DNA of 64,000 nt from NCBI GenBank assembly GCA_029834535.1, contig JAQMWT010000005.1, forward strand, positions 496,001 through 560,000, read 5' to 3'. Shown here piece by piece: positions 21,132 to 33,400 of the stretch. The stretch's first letter is position 1. Each line of letters begins with the position of its first letter. Position numbers and translations under genes: made by a program. The notes under the pieces were generated by a model. That model saw nothing but the letters and a program-made list of their open reading frames with translations, did not search any database and was not told the DNA's origin. This stretch comes from Chrysophaeum taylorii (lineage: Eukaryota > Sar > Pelagophyceae > Pelagomonadales > Pelagomonadaceae).

Positions 21132-21848
21132 TTTAACGCCAACCACGTCCTCGTGACGTCACTGGCCGATGCCAACCGCCCTACCTATTATGGGGGGGGG
21201 GGCGATTTTATTATTATGGTTTAGGAGTAAACTCAAAGGTTATTAGAGGGCGGAGTGTGCGCAGATCAGAGCAGCTTAGATTGGGTGAGAGCGTCGACCT
21301 GAAAGGAGAGGTGGGAGGAAGACGCTGAAGCACTATTGTTATGGTTAGCAACTCCCTGGCGCAGAGAGCCAGAATGGATGGTCGCTCAAAGGAAGAGAAA
21401 CTCAAAAGAAGAGAAGACCAAAGACGACCGCAGAGGAAGGCGATGGAGAAAGCAAAAAGGAAAATAGCACCGCAGACGGGAGATGGCCGGAAGAGGCGGA
21501 GCGCAGTGAGAAGCATGGTGAGAGCAACAAAAAGAGCGCATAATGGGATGAGGCGCAAGATGGGTGTAGAACGGAGGGGAGAGCAAAACGAGCACAGAGC
21601 ACCTAGAAAGGGAGAGAGCCAGAACGAGTGTTTGGGGGAGAGAGATGGGACTGGCTCAGAGGAAGGCCCGCCGCGACCGCCGTCGCCGCCAATACCATCC
21701 ATGTTACGGGGCAACCCAAGTCCGCCGCCCGTACTCGGGCGGGACAGTGATCCCGCTCAACTCAATTACTGAGTACTAATAAGAAGCCTAATAAAGGGGG
21801 CTCCCTAAGGTGAGTGAAAGTTCTACGGTCCGAATAGGCGGCTTTGGA
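21132..21848. other. Intergenic: R1 copy and purine-rich block
   Basis: The interval holds a G11 run (21192-21202), an R1 repeat copy (21220-21310) and a purine-rich + strand block (about 21340-21700). The ORF in that block is basic and low in complexity and is not accepted as a gene. Confidence 0.55.
21220..21310 (+). repeat. R1 repeat, stand-alone copy 3
   Basis: A ~90-bp R1 block starting TTTAGGAGTAAACTCAAAGG, with GCAGCTTAGATTGGGTGAG and ending near GTCGACCTGAAAGG. It lies 90 bp upstream of the DNAI4-like start. No other Helitron parts are next to it. Confidence 0.75.
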
Positions 21849-23603
21849 CTACACTGAGAAGGCTCGCGTGGGCCGACTTCTGCGATCTCTTGTTCGAATA
21901 GCACCAAGAGCGGCGGGCAGTTCAAGCTGCGAAATGGGCAGTGTGCTGTCTGGGAAGTCGAGTCCGTGTTCATTCCCGCCTCCATCCGCCCGTGGCCCTT
22001 CGGTTCGACTTGGACGGCTGATCCTGCAACACTTGTTGAAAGGTCGCAGCCATTCTTCGCGCAGGCGCGCCATGAAATTTGGCAGCGAAGTCAGCACGGC
22101 GAAGCAGGCGGTGAAGAAAACGGCGATCAGGATCTGCCAAAGCAAACGACCGAAGCGCCGGACTAAGTAGACAAAAAGGTGAGAGCCAGACCGCGACGGC
22201 GGTGTCCCTCGAACGCCGAGGACGTCCCATGCTTCGACGAAGAAGTACTTGTATGGTACCCACCACGCGAAGCAGACCTGAAGATTCGTTATTACACAAC
22301 AGAGCGAGAATGCACGCACCAGCCATCGCTCAAGGACATTGAGGAATGCGAGATCGCTGGGGCTGTTGCAGGAGCGGAACTCGGCGAGATGATTGCAGGA
22401 AGCTGGATCCATCTCTGCGCGGCGCTTGGCTTCGAGTGTTCGTCGACGGAGGACGAAAGATATCAGCGCGATCGCGTAGGTAAAGAGGACGGCAATACGA
22501 CGCCAGCGAGAGAGCGACAGCACGTCAACCAAAAAGAAAACCACAGCGTCGTGGATGCCGATCGCGGCGACGACGGACGAGACGTTGAAACAAAATAAAT
22601 TAGCACACGCTGTCCAGTGCGTGCTAGCCTCGGCAAAGGCGATCGAGTCGTCGCTCGGAGGCACGGGAAGACGACGGACGATCGAGCGCGCCAAAACGAC
22701 GAGACCAAAAGCCCGCGCCAGCGCGGCGAATAGGCGCACGACCTTGCCACCCCAGTCGAGCTCGAACGGCGAAAAGAACAATAGGCCGATGAACGTCGCG
22801 ATAGCGAAGGCGCACGAATAATACAGGCCCGACCGCAACAATAGCCATACTTCCAGGAAAAGAGGACGAGTCTCGGTGGCCAGCTTGCGAGTTGCTAGTA
22901 TCATCGTCACGAGCGAGACGCAAACGACGCCAAGGCAGACGCCAAAACATGCACTTAACACCGCAAATCTGTGGTGGATGAGGTGCCGCCGCGCCGCCGT
23001 GTCTCCAGCATGCTCTACGGGGCGCACAAAGTTGCTCGAATCCCCTCCGGAGGCGACAAACTCGAGCTGCTTGAGAGTGAAATAGACGAACGACGAAGCC
23101 GTGACTGACCAGCAAGTTGCCGACGCGTCAGTCGCCAGCCGTTGCAAGCGTCGCGTTACCGCGCGCCGAAAAGACAGGCCCCGTCGTGTGCCAGTGTGCG
23201 CTTCTAACTCGAACAAAACGCGATCCGAACGTCCGAGCCGCCGAACTAGCGCCAGAGAAACCGCCGGAATGTACAATACGCCGGCGAGCATGTTTGCCGC
23301 CAGGACTACCACGAGGATCCAGCAATGATCGCCAGGGCACTCGTCGTTGGGATCCACTTGCTGCTGCAACAGGTACGCCCACGACACTGCGATGAGCATG
23401 CCGACGATCGACGTTTGCAAAAATTCGATGTGATGGCTCCAGTGAGCTCTGACGTCATCGTCTTCCCTCTCCTCCTCATCTTTAAGAGCCGCAACCAACG
23501 ATGTGCTTGTTTCATCATCCTCCTCCTCGACGTCATCTAAATTGCTACCCTCTGCCGGATCGAGAAGTCCAGCGTCTAGCGGTATCGACTCTAGGCGCTC
23601 CAT
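21849..23603 (-). CDS. Unknown multi-pass membrane protein (~10 spans)
   Basis: About 584 residues from the ATG at 23603 (MERLESIPLDAG). I do not recognise the family. An acidic cytosolic-looking N-terminus (DDVEEEDDETS) is followed by about ten hydrophobic spans. Examples are IVGMLIAVSWAYLL, ILVVVLAANMLAGVLYI, FGVCLGVVCVSLVTMI, CAFAIATFIGLLFF, IAVLFTYAIALISFVL and LLWQILIAVFFTACFAVL. Loops between spans hold basic patches (RRAVTRRLQR, LRRRTLEAKRRAE). The frame extends 106 codons upstream of this ATG, but that part translates a GC-rich interspersed repeat and its own first codon is TTG, so I left it out. The C-terminal 70 residues are hydrophilic. It could be a channel or transporter-like protein; nothing in the sequence fixes the substrate. 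Confidence 0.6.
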   Translation of the reverse strand: MERLESIPLDAGLLDPAEGSNLDDVEEEDDETSTSLVAALKDEEEREDDDVRAHWSHHIEFLQTSIVGMLIAVSWAYLLQQQVDPNDECPGDHCWILVVVLAANMLAGVLYIPAVSLALVRRLGRSDRVLFELEAHTGTRRGLSFRRAVTRRLQRLATDASATCWSVTASSFVYFTLKQLEFVASGGDSSNFVRPVEHAGDTAARRHLIHHRFAVLSACFGVCLGVVCVSLVTMILATRKLATETRPLFLEVWLLLRSGLYYSCAFAIATFIGLLFFSPFELDWGGKVVRLFAALARAFGLVVLARSIVRRLPVPPSDDSIAFAEASTHWTACANLFCFNVSSVVAAIGIHDAVVFFLVDVLSLSRWRRIAVLFTYAIALISFVLRRRTLEAKRRAEMDPASCNHLAEFRSCNSPSDLAFLNVLERWLVRAFSLCCVITNLQVCFAWWVPYKYFFVEAWDVLGVRGTPPSRSGSHLFVYLVRRFGRLLWQILIAVFFTACFAVLTSLPNFMARLREEWLRPFNKCCRISRPSRTEGPRADGGGNEHGLDFPDSTLPISQLELPAALGAIRTRDRRSRPTRAFSV

Positions 23604-23636
23604 TCGACTCCATACACTTCGTTTTTCTTGGGGGTT

Positions 23637-24042
23637 AAAGGTCGACTGCTTAGAGGGGGGTGTGAACTCACGACCGACGCGAGGCTTCGCCACCCGAGAC
23701 CCCCCTCCATCCGGACGGGGGGCTTCGCCACCCGCGACACCCCTCGACCTCCATCCGGACGAGGGGATTCGCCCTCCGAACCCAGGGGGGGGGCTTAGAC
23801 CCCCGAACCCCCTAGAGAACCCGAAACGCGGCCTGACTGCCGCCCGAATAATAGGGAGGCTGCTCCCCCCGACGCCCCAAAAATGATGGCGGGGGGGCTT
23901 CGATCCGTACAGAAACGCCAACGGCCCCTACGTCTCCCAGCCGCCGGGTCCCTGGCGGGCCTCGAACGGTTAGGCTCGCGCTCGGCCGTCCGCTACAAGC
24001 GGCTTGTTTGAAGTGGTTCATCCCACTCGCCCCAGCTCTCCT
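23637..24042. repeat. GC-rich interspersed repeat and R1 remnant left of gypsy A
   Basis: 23640-23666 matches the GTCGACTGCTTAGAGGGG motif also found (either strand) near 34860, 35070, 47920 and 61080. It is followed by repeated CTTCGCCACCCG and CCATCCGGACG blocks. The last 25 bp (24018-24042) match the outer part of the R1/Helitron-tail sequence and end in CTCCT, the left target-site copy of gypsy element A. Confidence 0.6.
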
Positions 24043-24378
24043 TGTGGCGTAAGGAGAATTTTAGGGGCTACCTGGCGTGCCTTCGAATCCTGGCTCGCCG
24101 ATCGCGTCCGTGCCCTTGGTGGGATCACTGGACGAGGATGGCCGTTCTCCCGCCACGCGACCACAAACAACTCCTGCGCCTGGTCCTCTCAACTTGAGGA
24201 TCGGCTGTTGCTTTATGATCAAGGATAATCGAAATCAGAAATCAGGGTGACACATGTCACGGAAAAGAAAGATGATGTCAGAGAAAACTCTGACCTCATC
24301 GGAACGGAGTAGGGTGCCCCTGATAAGGGGGGGCCCTAGAAGAGGGGTAAGCCTTAGGAGGCGGGAGTTGCCGCCACA
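24043..24378 (-). repeat. LTR of gypsy A (3' LTR)
   Basis: 336 bp, TG...CA ends. It appears identical to the LTRs at 33995-34330 and 58044-58379. Confidence 0.93.
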
Positions 24379-24418
24379 GGACTCCCCTGGTAAGAATTCG
24401 AGCTGCCCCAGCGAGGTG

Positions 24419-27400
24419 CTAGCGCGAGGAGCGCGGCTTCGCCTTACGAGCATCTCGTGAACGAATCTTCTGGTAAACGCGGGTGATGATCGGTTCAGGA
24501 ACTCGACCACTGCGTAAAGTAAACTTGGGGACCAACACGTCAATCTCGTGCGGAGCGAAATCCGTGACACAAGGAATTGTGTTGGAAGAAATTTGGGACT
24601 TGTCGGTGAAACTTCGACCTTCAGCGTCCTTGAATTCGGGCTTGAGCTTGCGGTGCGAAAGATGAGAGGTCGGCTTGAAATAAGCGACATCATCGTTCGG
24701 ACCCAAATCGGAATAGAAATGTAGAGCAACACGATCATTTTGGTAATCGTAAGGCTCGTAAACTTCAGCAACATAAATCTTCTTGCGCCAATCAGAGCGC
24801 TTCCGGTCAGGAATCCGGAAAACAACAAACTTACCGTGCTGATAATCATCACGGAAGGTTTCTTCGGGTTTGCGGATGGTTTGATCAACGATCGGAGGTA
24901 CCATCACCGGCGTGATCTGACTTACATGAACACGTCGTTCTTCGGGCGGAGAGTCGAGAGACTCAATCCAAAAGGTGACCGGGGAGAGGCGTTCCTTGAT
25001 CATAAACGGCCCTCGCCATTCCGGTCGAAGTTTGTTCTGAAGGAAAGGGATGTAGAGCAAAACGTGCGATCCTTCCTTGTATTCAACATCAACATGATCA
25101 GCATTGTAAGCCAATCGCTGTTTCTTCAAAGCTTTATCACGAGCCTCGCGGACGATCTTTGTATAATATTTTAATCGTTCGCGAGTCTCGGCGACTGCGT
25201 CAGAGCGAGTCTTCGGCAATAATCGTGTATCAAAATCCATGAGCGTGTAGTCAGTCGGTAGCATCGGCTGACGGTTCAGGCGTAGCATAAAGGGAGAAAT
25301 CTGCGTGCCAGGAATAAACTTGCGGTTATAGCAAAACGCAATATAATGAGCAAAGTCAGGCCAATCCGTGATGTTCCGGCCTTGAAGGCAAGCACGGAGG
25401 AAGGCCTTGATAAATCGGTTGACACGCTCAGCCGGGTTCGACTGGGCATGATAGGGAATCGTAGTTTGGTATCGTGTGTTAAAGAGATGGCAAAACCTGC
25501 GCATCAACTTGTTCACGAACTCTTTACCGTTGTCGGTACGAATCATCTGGGGCAAGTAGCCCTTGAGGAGAATGTTAATGACAAAAGACTCGAGGACAGA
25601 CTCAGCGGTCTTATCGTTCAAAACATCCAGAATCAAGAAATGTGAGAACGGATCAAAAAATACTAGAAGATACGTCTCGGGACCAGCGCTGGGCAAAGGT
25701 CCAAATAAATCCATGCAAAGAACAGCACCATCACCATCGTAGACGGGCTGTTGCAAGAGTCCAGCTCGTTTCGGCTCAGGCGTACGAGCTTTCTGACAAA
25801 CTAAGCATTCAGCAATGAAGACTCCAACTTCGTTCGACATGTGAGGCCACCAAAATCGTTCTTGGATAGCCTGGACGGTACTGTGACGTCCCATATGACC
25901 ACCGTTAACCGGAGTGTCATGATAAAGTCGAATAATGCGTTTGCGCAACGTAGCAGGTGCAACAATCATCGGGTGCAAATCAGCAGAAATGCGGTAAAGA
26001 ACATCTTTAACGACTTCGAATCGTTCGTTCGCTCGGGAACGTCGTGGCGTCTGACCTTGGGCCATTCGGTAGCGAATATCCTCGCACGTAGCATCAGATT
26101 CTTGCTCACGTGCGATCTCCGCGAGCGTCATATTATCGGGTATCTTATCGATATAATCTTTGTAAGCGGCTGCGTCCTTGAAGATCTGTGGCTCATCACG
26201 CGCACGGTTCTTCCGACGTTGTCTCGTAGCGTGAGACGTAGCCAATTTCATCGGATCCTTTTCAGGGTCTTCGTCTCTGTCTTCCGGCAGTTCGGTCGTA
26301 ATAAACGACATTATGAAGTGGCAGCCAGAGACGGGAACTCCTCGGTCATCAACAGGTCGGGGAAGCTCTTGGAACACTAAATACGCGTGGTTCAAAGGTT
26401 CTCCAAACTCGTCAGTCTCGATGACATGATCAATCGGGTTGCGGGAGAGACAGTCAGGGATACTCATTCCCGGTGACTTTCCCGGCTTATAACCAAGTTC
26501 AGGGTCAAAATTGGCGAGGCGCATCGCCCAACGAGCAAGCTGCCCAGACGAGTGCGTCGCCTTACGTAAAAACGTCAAATTTCGGTGATCGGTCTCCAAA
26601 ACAGTCCGGTGCCCTTCAATGTAGGCTCGAAAGTGCTCTAGGGAAAGTATAACTGCCAGCAGCTCTAGCCGACGGGGCTCATAATTCCGCATCTCCTTCG
26701 GCACAGCTCGGCTCCAGTATTCAATTACTCGTTCTTCTCGAGTCACCCTTCCGGCATCGCCCTTGACTTCGACAATCTGGAAGAGATATGCTCCAAGTCC
26801 ATCCTTGGAAGCATCGGATCGGATCTGAAAAGGCAGATCATAATCGGCGTGGTAGACTCCACGGGAATCAACCAAAGCTTCAATAATCGTATCCCAAGCT
26901 TTCTGACACTCGGGCGTCCACTCGAACTTTACACCTTCGAGGCATAATCGTCTTAACGGTTCTACAATCTTCGAGTAGCCCTTCACATATCGCCGGCAGT
27001 AATTACTCATGCCGATGAAAGAGCGTATCTGGGTCTTCGGGGAAGTATTCGGTAAAGTACCTGGAATCGGCATCTTCTGCAGTGCTTCCAGCGTCTTTGG
27101 ATTCGGCTTCAAGCCTTCTGGGGTAGAAATGTGTCCCAGAAATTCTATATCATCTTTGAGAAGGTGGAACTTCGCGGTTCGACCGCTGTACCCTCTCTGT
27201 GCCAAATGACACATCACTTCGATCAAAACTTGTAAATGTCGATGAAGATCGTCGGATCCCATCATAATATCGTCAACAAACGCAACCAAGTCTTGATACA
27301 TCCATTTCGAAAGGTCGCTCGCCATTTGCTTGCAGAAAAGAGCTCCGGCTGTCTTCACCCCTAGAGGTAATCGCAAGAAACTGTGAGCGCCAAGTGGGCT

Positions 27401-30400
27401 AACCATCGTGACAGCGTCCTGCGCTGCCGTATCCAGACGAAGGTTGTGGTATCCCCACCTAATATCAATGCATGTCCGCCATCGTCTCATCGCGAGAAAG
27501 GCTAAAGCATCATCTTGTCGAATGTTTGGCCAACTGTCATTGACCAATTGATCGTTGAGCTGACGTAAGTCAACTGCAGCACGGAACGCGTTTGACGTTC
27601 CAATCTCAGCTCCTTTCTTCGGAAGCATCAACACAGGAAAGCCCCAAGGTGAGTTGGCCGGACGAATGACTCCATCCCGGCACCACTCGCTGATCTGCTT
27701 GCGGAGACAATCGAGCTTCGCAGGCGTCAATCGGTAGGGCGTCATCTTAATCGGTCGCGGATTCGCGTCTTTGAATCGTAGAGACACAGGAGGCGAGTCC
27801 ACAGGTCTCATAATCGGGTCGAAAAAGGCCCAAGAATATTGCACACAATGGCGGAGCATCAGTTTCGCCTCGTCATCTAAGTGCGGATTGTCAGGAATTC
27901 CCAACTCCTGCACAACCTTGTCAACTTCTTCCTTCGTAGGAATTTTAACTTTCATCGCTTCGTTGTCCTTGACATGCTCAGGAGTCTGCGGCAGTGGTGC
28001 ACCCTCGACATCGCGCGGCGCATCTTTCCATGGCACATCGAACTTTTTCTCGTATTTTAGTTTCACTTCCGGGTGGCTTTTGTTGATCCTCTCGCCTTTG
28101 ACACGAACACTCGGCTCGCTCTTAATCTTCGGTTCCCGATCTCGCTCAGGATCTGGCGGAACGTCTAAATTTGGTTGTCGGGGGGGGCCAGCAGAAGAAG
28201 CATGAGACGTCCCCGGCTCATCTGTTGCAGGCGGAATCAACGGTACCTCTGGAGGTTTCCATTTGGTGTGATCTTGAAGATCATCAGTCGACACCCATTG
28301 TATGACACGTGTGCGCGTGTTTAACAGCGGAACTTGTACGTGACGAAGGGTGATTTCATCAATTTGTAAATAATAATCAAACGGTCGGTCTGCAGGACTC
28401 AACGCTGACGGCAAAGCTTCACCGCTCAGGTGAAATTCCTTGGTCACAGAGTTGTGCAGATCGAGCATTAATAAGGCCATCGTGTCAGGTGGCACGACGG
28501 ACGCCAAGTGTTTCAACGAGGTCGTCCTGGAGAAGCCGGCCCACTCAAAATCAGGGGGCATTGTCAGCAACTCCGAAGTCATTTCCAGATTCAGAGATCT
28601 GTAATCGGAACGGTGCGGTCCTACGCGAAGCGGGACACGCGTAACAGTATAAGCTGCGTCTATCGCGGCTCGTGATGATCCTAAATTGTTCATCTGAAGT
28701 AAATGTCGTTCGTCGGCGTAACCAAGTGCTGCGGCGAACTTCTGTTGCATATTCTTGCAAGTCTTTGGAACTGCGCGCAAATGGGGCGGATGGCTCGAAA
28801 CCAACAAGCGCACGCGACAGCTCATCAAACTGGGAGTTATGTCGTAAAAATTGACGACGTATACGTACGGGTGCAAACGTGCAACGTAAGAAATAATCGA
28901 AGCCTCCTGCTCTATCAACCACATGAAGAAACCAGCCATCTTGCATAATTTCATCGTCCAGTGGGTAGCGGTAACTCCCTTCCCAACATCTCTGGAAGTC
29001 AAGTTGCACAGAGCGGAGTGTACGCAGGGTGGCGACGCGACACACATCGACGACGACCATTCCGCGTAGGGTAAATAAGATTCGATCAACCGTAAGGTTG
29101 TAACATAGCGACCACACAATGTGTGCTGCACCACAGGAATATTCGGAAAGTTCTTGTGGTGGATCTGGTTGGCGGTGTCCGACGAATCGAGTGCTAACAC
29201 GACTCGAAACGACGTCCCACACGTTTCGTTGGCTCGTTGGAGACCAAGAGTACTGCCTCCGGCTCCACTGAACAGCATCACCACCTTGCGATAAGTGATT
29301 GGAAGCCATTGAACCTTTTCATATCGGCGGCGGATCTCCGCTTCGGTGATCTCGCGGCATTTCTTTTCATCTTTTTCTGACCTTCGAGCGAAATCGTCGC
29401 TGCCTTCAGGTCGTTTGAGGGTGGACTTGTCCGTCATAGCGGTCATAGCGTCCTTCTGCACCGTGCTCAGCAGCATCGGCGGGGGAGATTCGTCGCATCG
29501 CGTCAAATGACTAGCGACAGAAACGGTGAAAGAAAGGTTCCCCTTGTCGTATCCTTCTTCACATTCTTTCGTAAGTTCGTTGATCGTAGAGACGTTCAAC
29601 TCATCTTCGTACCTAACGATATCACCAATCGCAAGGGCTTCGCCTTGAGTGACGATCGTCGGCACTTCTTCCGTGGCAGTAATTGCCACCCGAGCAGCGG
29701 ACCGGTCGCGCTCTTCGCCAGAAGAACACATTCCTTCGACAACTCCCAACTGCTCGTTCTCAGCAAACGTAGCGACGAAAACCTGTCCTTTTTCCATAGG
29801 CTTCGACAAAATAACCGGTAGATTGTACGTTCGACCGGGCTCGATTTGAATCGTGCGCGCGGCATAAGCGACTTCGCGCGCGTCTTCTCCCGGAGCTGGG
29901 GAGAATTTGGTCGTAGCATGTCCCCGCGTACCCATGGCTACCGTACGTTCCGGCGGCGGGCTTCGGAGATCTTTAATCGTGCTCAAACGAGCATAAACTC
30001 GAGTCTTGACCAGGTCGAGACTCTGCCGAAAGGCATCGTGTTGATGATTGTAAATCGGTAAGGTTATCGGATTTCGATCGTAAATAGACCGGAAGGTCAC
30101 GATTGGTGCATCGACTCGTTCATCCTTAACTTTAATCTTCTTGCGCCCGTAGACGACTTGGGTTCGACAAAAACAGATCCGATCATGGGGAAAATCCACA
30201 ATGGCTCCTAAAACTCGTATATCGCGCCCTCCCAACAGGAACAGATAATTCGTATCTGCTACAATAGCAACAATGGGAGCGGCAAAGTCATCGGCGAAAG
30301 CGACCCGAAGGGCGATCCAACGATGGATCGTCGTCGTATTCAATCCTGATCCGTACAGCTTGCGCTTAATCGGAAGTTCGCCTTCATCGAAAATCAACTG

Positions 30401-33400
30401 ATCTCTGGTCAATTTTTTGACCATTTCTCGGCAAATATAAGAAACATCTGCCATTCCATCGACACCAATGGTTGTCGAGAATTTCGGTCCGTCACGATTC
30501 CTGTAGATGTGACAGGCTATAAACGTTAAAGTACCCGTATCTAAGCAACTGAGGGTAATCAAATCATCTTCGATCGTCTTGCCATCTCGCGGCGTCAACG
30601 AAGTGTGAGCACATCGGGCTCTGAATCGCTCATCTCCGGGGTTGGGCATCGATACCGCGGCTTGAGCTTTCGTATTATCTGTTGTTGGCGTCTTCGCCAT
30701 AACGCTCGCGGCAGCCTCTTTATCTGGCGGCTTTCGCTCTTCCTCCAAGACAATCTCAGAGGGAATCTGTGCTGGTAGGGGATCCTGGTCTTCGTAGTTC
30801 ACGGAAGCAAAGGACCCCTCACATAAATCATTCATTTCGTCTTTCCAGAATGCATCTGTAAATTCATTCGTCGCCTGCTGATCCTCATCAGCATCGGCGA
30901 TCGGTTCCATGTCAGCTGCGGCTTTGAGTCTGCAGCTGCGCGGTTGTTCTGGTGGCTTCTTCAGCAAGAAATTCCGAGCTTTCGTCCACCAATCCTGCAG
31001 GTTCCACATCTGCTCGTCTTCGTCACACTTGAGAACGCTGCTTATCTTCTTCATAAATCTATCCTTTTCTTCCGGCGGCGTATCCGTGTCTCGATCCGTA
31101 GTAATCGAAACCGTTTCGGGGGGGTCCGCAGGAAAAGATGGCGTCGTCCCCGACGTCAACTCTATCGTAAAATCGTCGTCTGCCATACTCGCGCTTGTCA
31201 TAGTCTCATCCGACGAATGCGCGCCCGAGCTATCACTGCAGAAATTCATGTCTGGCTCACAGCCAGTTCGGTCGCCAACGGTCGTCTCAGGAGGGTCCAA
31301 AGATAAGCCGATGGCATCGAGGGCTTCCTCATCAAAAATAAACGGTGGGTCGTCCAGGGACGACTCGTCAAATAACGTTAACGCAGACACTGGTTCACAA
31401 AGTGTAGCTTCTTTATCTTCCGAATCTGAATCGCATTCCCAGTATCGTGGAGCTTCGAGTTCCTCGCTCGAATATTCGAGCTCATTGCTCGACATCTGCT
31501 CATAAATCTGTGCCAAAGACCGACGAGTGGTCAGCACGTCGTTGGGTGGCTCGTCCATCGGTGGGCGAGCGAGATCTTCGAATGCGGCCGCGGCAAGGGC
31601 GTCGGCTGCGTCGTCGGTGCGGGTGTCCGTGTTCGGGTACACCGTCACTCCTAATGGTAAGTGTTGACCGCAAGGGGTCGTAAATGTGAGCGTTGCGCTC
31701 AAAAAACTCGAATTATATTGGTGTCGGCCTCCGTCGTATTCGTCGTCGCGCGATCGGCGTCGTCTGTGCCGGCGCGAACTTCGACTGGGGCTCTTGTTAT
31801 CTTTGTCTCTCTCTGGCGTCAGTTCGGCAGGTCCTAGTACATCTGGATCGTCCCTGTAGGCGACTGGTGCTCCCAAGTCTATCCGAACTGGCTCAATCGT
31901 CTCGTCTATCCAAACATCGACGCCTTCGTCGTCTTTTTGCCAAACCTCCGACCAAACGTAAATTAAATCTCGGTTGGCCAATAACTCCGTGCCACGGGGT
32001 CGGAATTGTACTTCTTTCCGCTCTGGCGCTTTCTTCTTCAGGAAACATTGAGCTCGTATCCTTATCGTCGGTACGCTCATCTTCCTGTTATCCATGCTGA
32101 TCGTCCCATCCAAATTCGATTCCGGGCGGCAGCTATACTCATCCCTCATAGTATGTTCGGGATCTTTCTTTATCACGTAGCCATCATCATATGCAGGCTG
32201 AAAATCTTTGAACTCTTCGTTCGTGAGTAATACGCCAGGGCTTTCACTGAGCTCCAAAGGCAGTTCATGCGTTATAAGATTCTTCATCTCTTCCGCTTTC
32301 GTATTCATTTTCTCGGCCGTTTCACTCGGCCTCTTATCCACTCCATCGCTTCGAATATCGGCAATCGCCTCGTCACTAAAAATGTCGGCACACGAATTGT
32401 CTGCCATCGTCAAAGGGAATAAAACATCTGCAAAAACGTCTGCAGTCGGTTCGTCGGGGGGGGCTGCAAAAGAAGAAGGCGTCGTCCCCGACGTCATATC
32501 TGTCAAAAACTGGCCACCAAAGGGCACGTGACGTTCGATGGGTGTGTACTCAGGTGTGCGCTTATCATTCGAGGTAATCCTCTGCGACGCATCGTCGATC
32601 GATCGTGGAGGCGACGTGCCATCCACTTGAATGTTCGGAGGTAAACTCATAGCATCGAGCGTAGCAGCGGCGGGTCCTTTACTTTGGGCGTCATCGGCTG
32701 CACGGGGCTCGTAAATCGGATTCACACATAACTCCGGCGCGTCGTCAAGACCGAGGGTTGTGTCAGCTGACGACAAATCATATCGTGCCACCAACGGTGA
32801 CACCGGGTTAGAAGCGGTAGACGGCTTCGACCCGTAGTTTAACGACGTTTCGGTCAAATTCTTCGATTCTGTGGGGATTTTGGTTTGGGTGAGCTCCTTC
32901 AACTTGGATTGCTCTTGATCGTAGTTTAACGACGTTTCGGTCATCTCGGACGACTCGTCGTCGTCGTCGCGCGGCTTCCTGACTTTCGCTCGCGTTCGCG
33001 TGGGCGGCGGTACCTTCGAAGTTCGGAATTCTCCCTCGAGACCGTTCGCTCGCCTCGGGCGATTCGGCATACGCACTTCATCTATTTCCCGTGTCAACGC
33101 GCTTGCTTGATCTTGGAGGGCGTCTGCTCGAGCATTGGCCATACGCAGTTGCTCTCGCATTATTTTTATCTTCTTCCGGTGTAGCCGTTCTTTTCGTTCG
33201 TTCTCTTCCCCTAATAGTTTTAAAAGTCGTTCTTGCGCGCGTTCGTTCTCTTCGCGTAATGCCCGCAAGTGAGCTTCGTAGAACTCATTCATTATCGTTG
33301 CATCCGGGGGTTCTGCACGCGTTGACGGAGCTGTCGATCGTCCTCCCGCCGGTCTCTCCGTGGGCTTGTCGTAGTTGTAGTTTAGCTCTTCTTCCTCGTC

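Noticed and set aside
21341-21772. 143-codon + strand ORF
   Set aside because: Low-complexity basic translation in a purine-rich block between genes.
23604-23921. N-terminal extension of the ten-span membrane protein
   Set aside because: Begins with TTG and translates a GC-rich interspersed repeat; the ATG at 23603 gives a more sensible protein.
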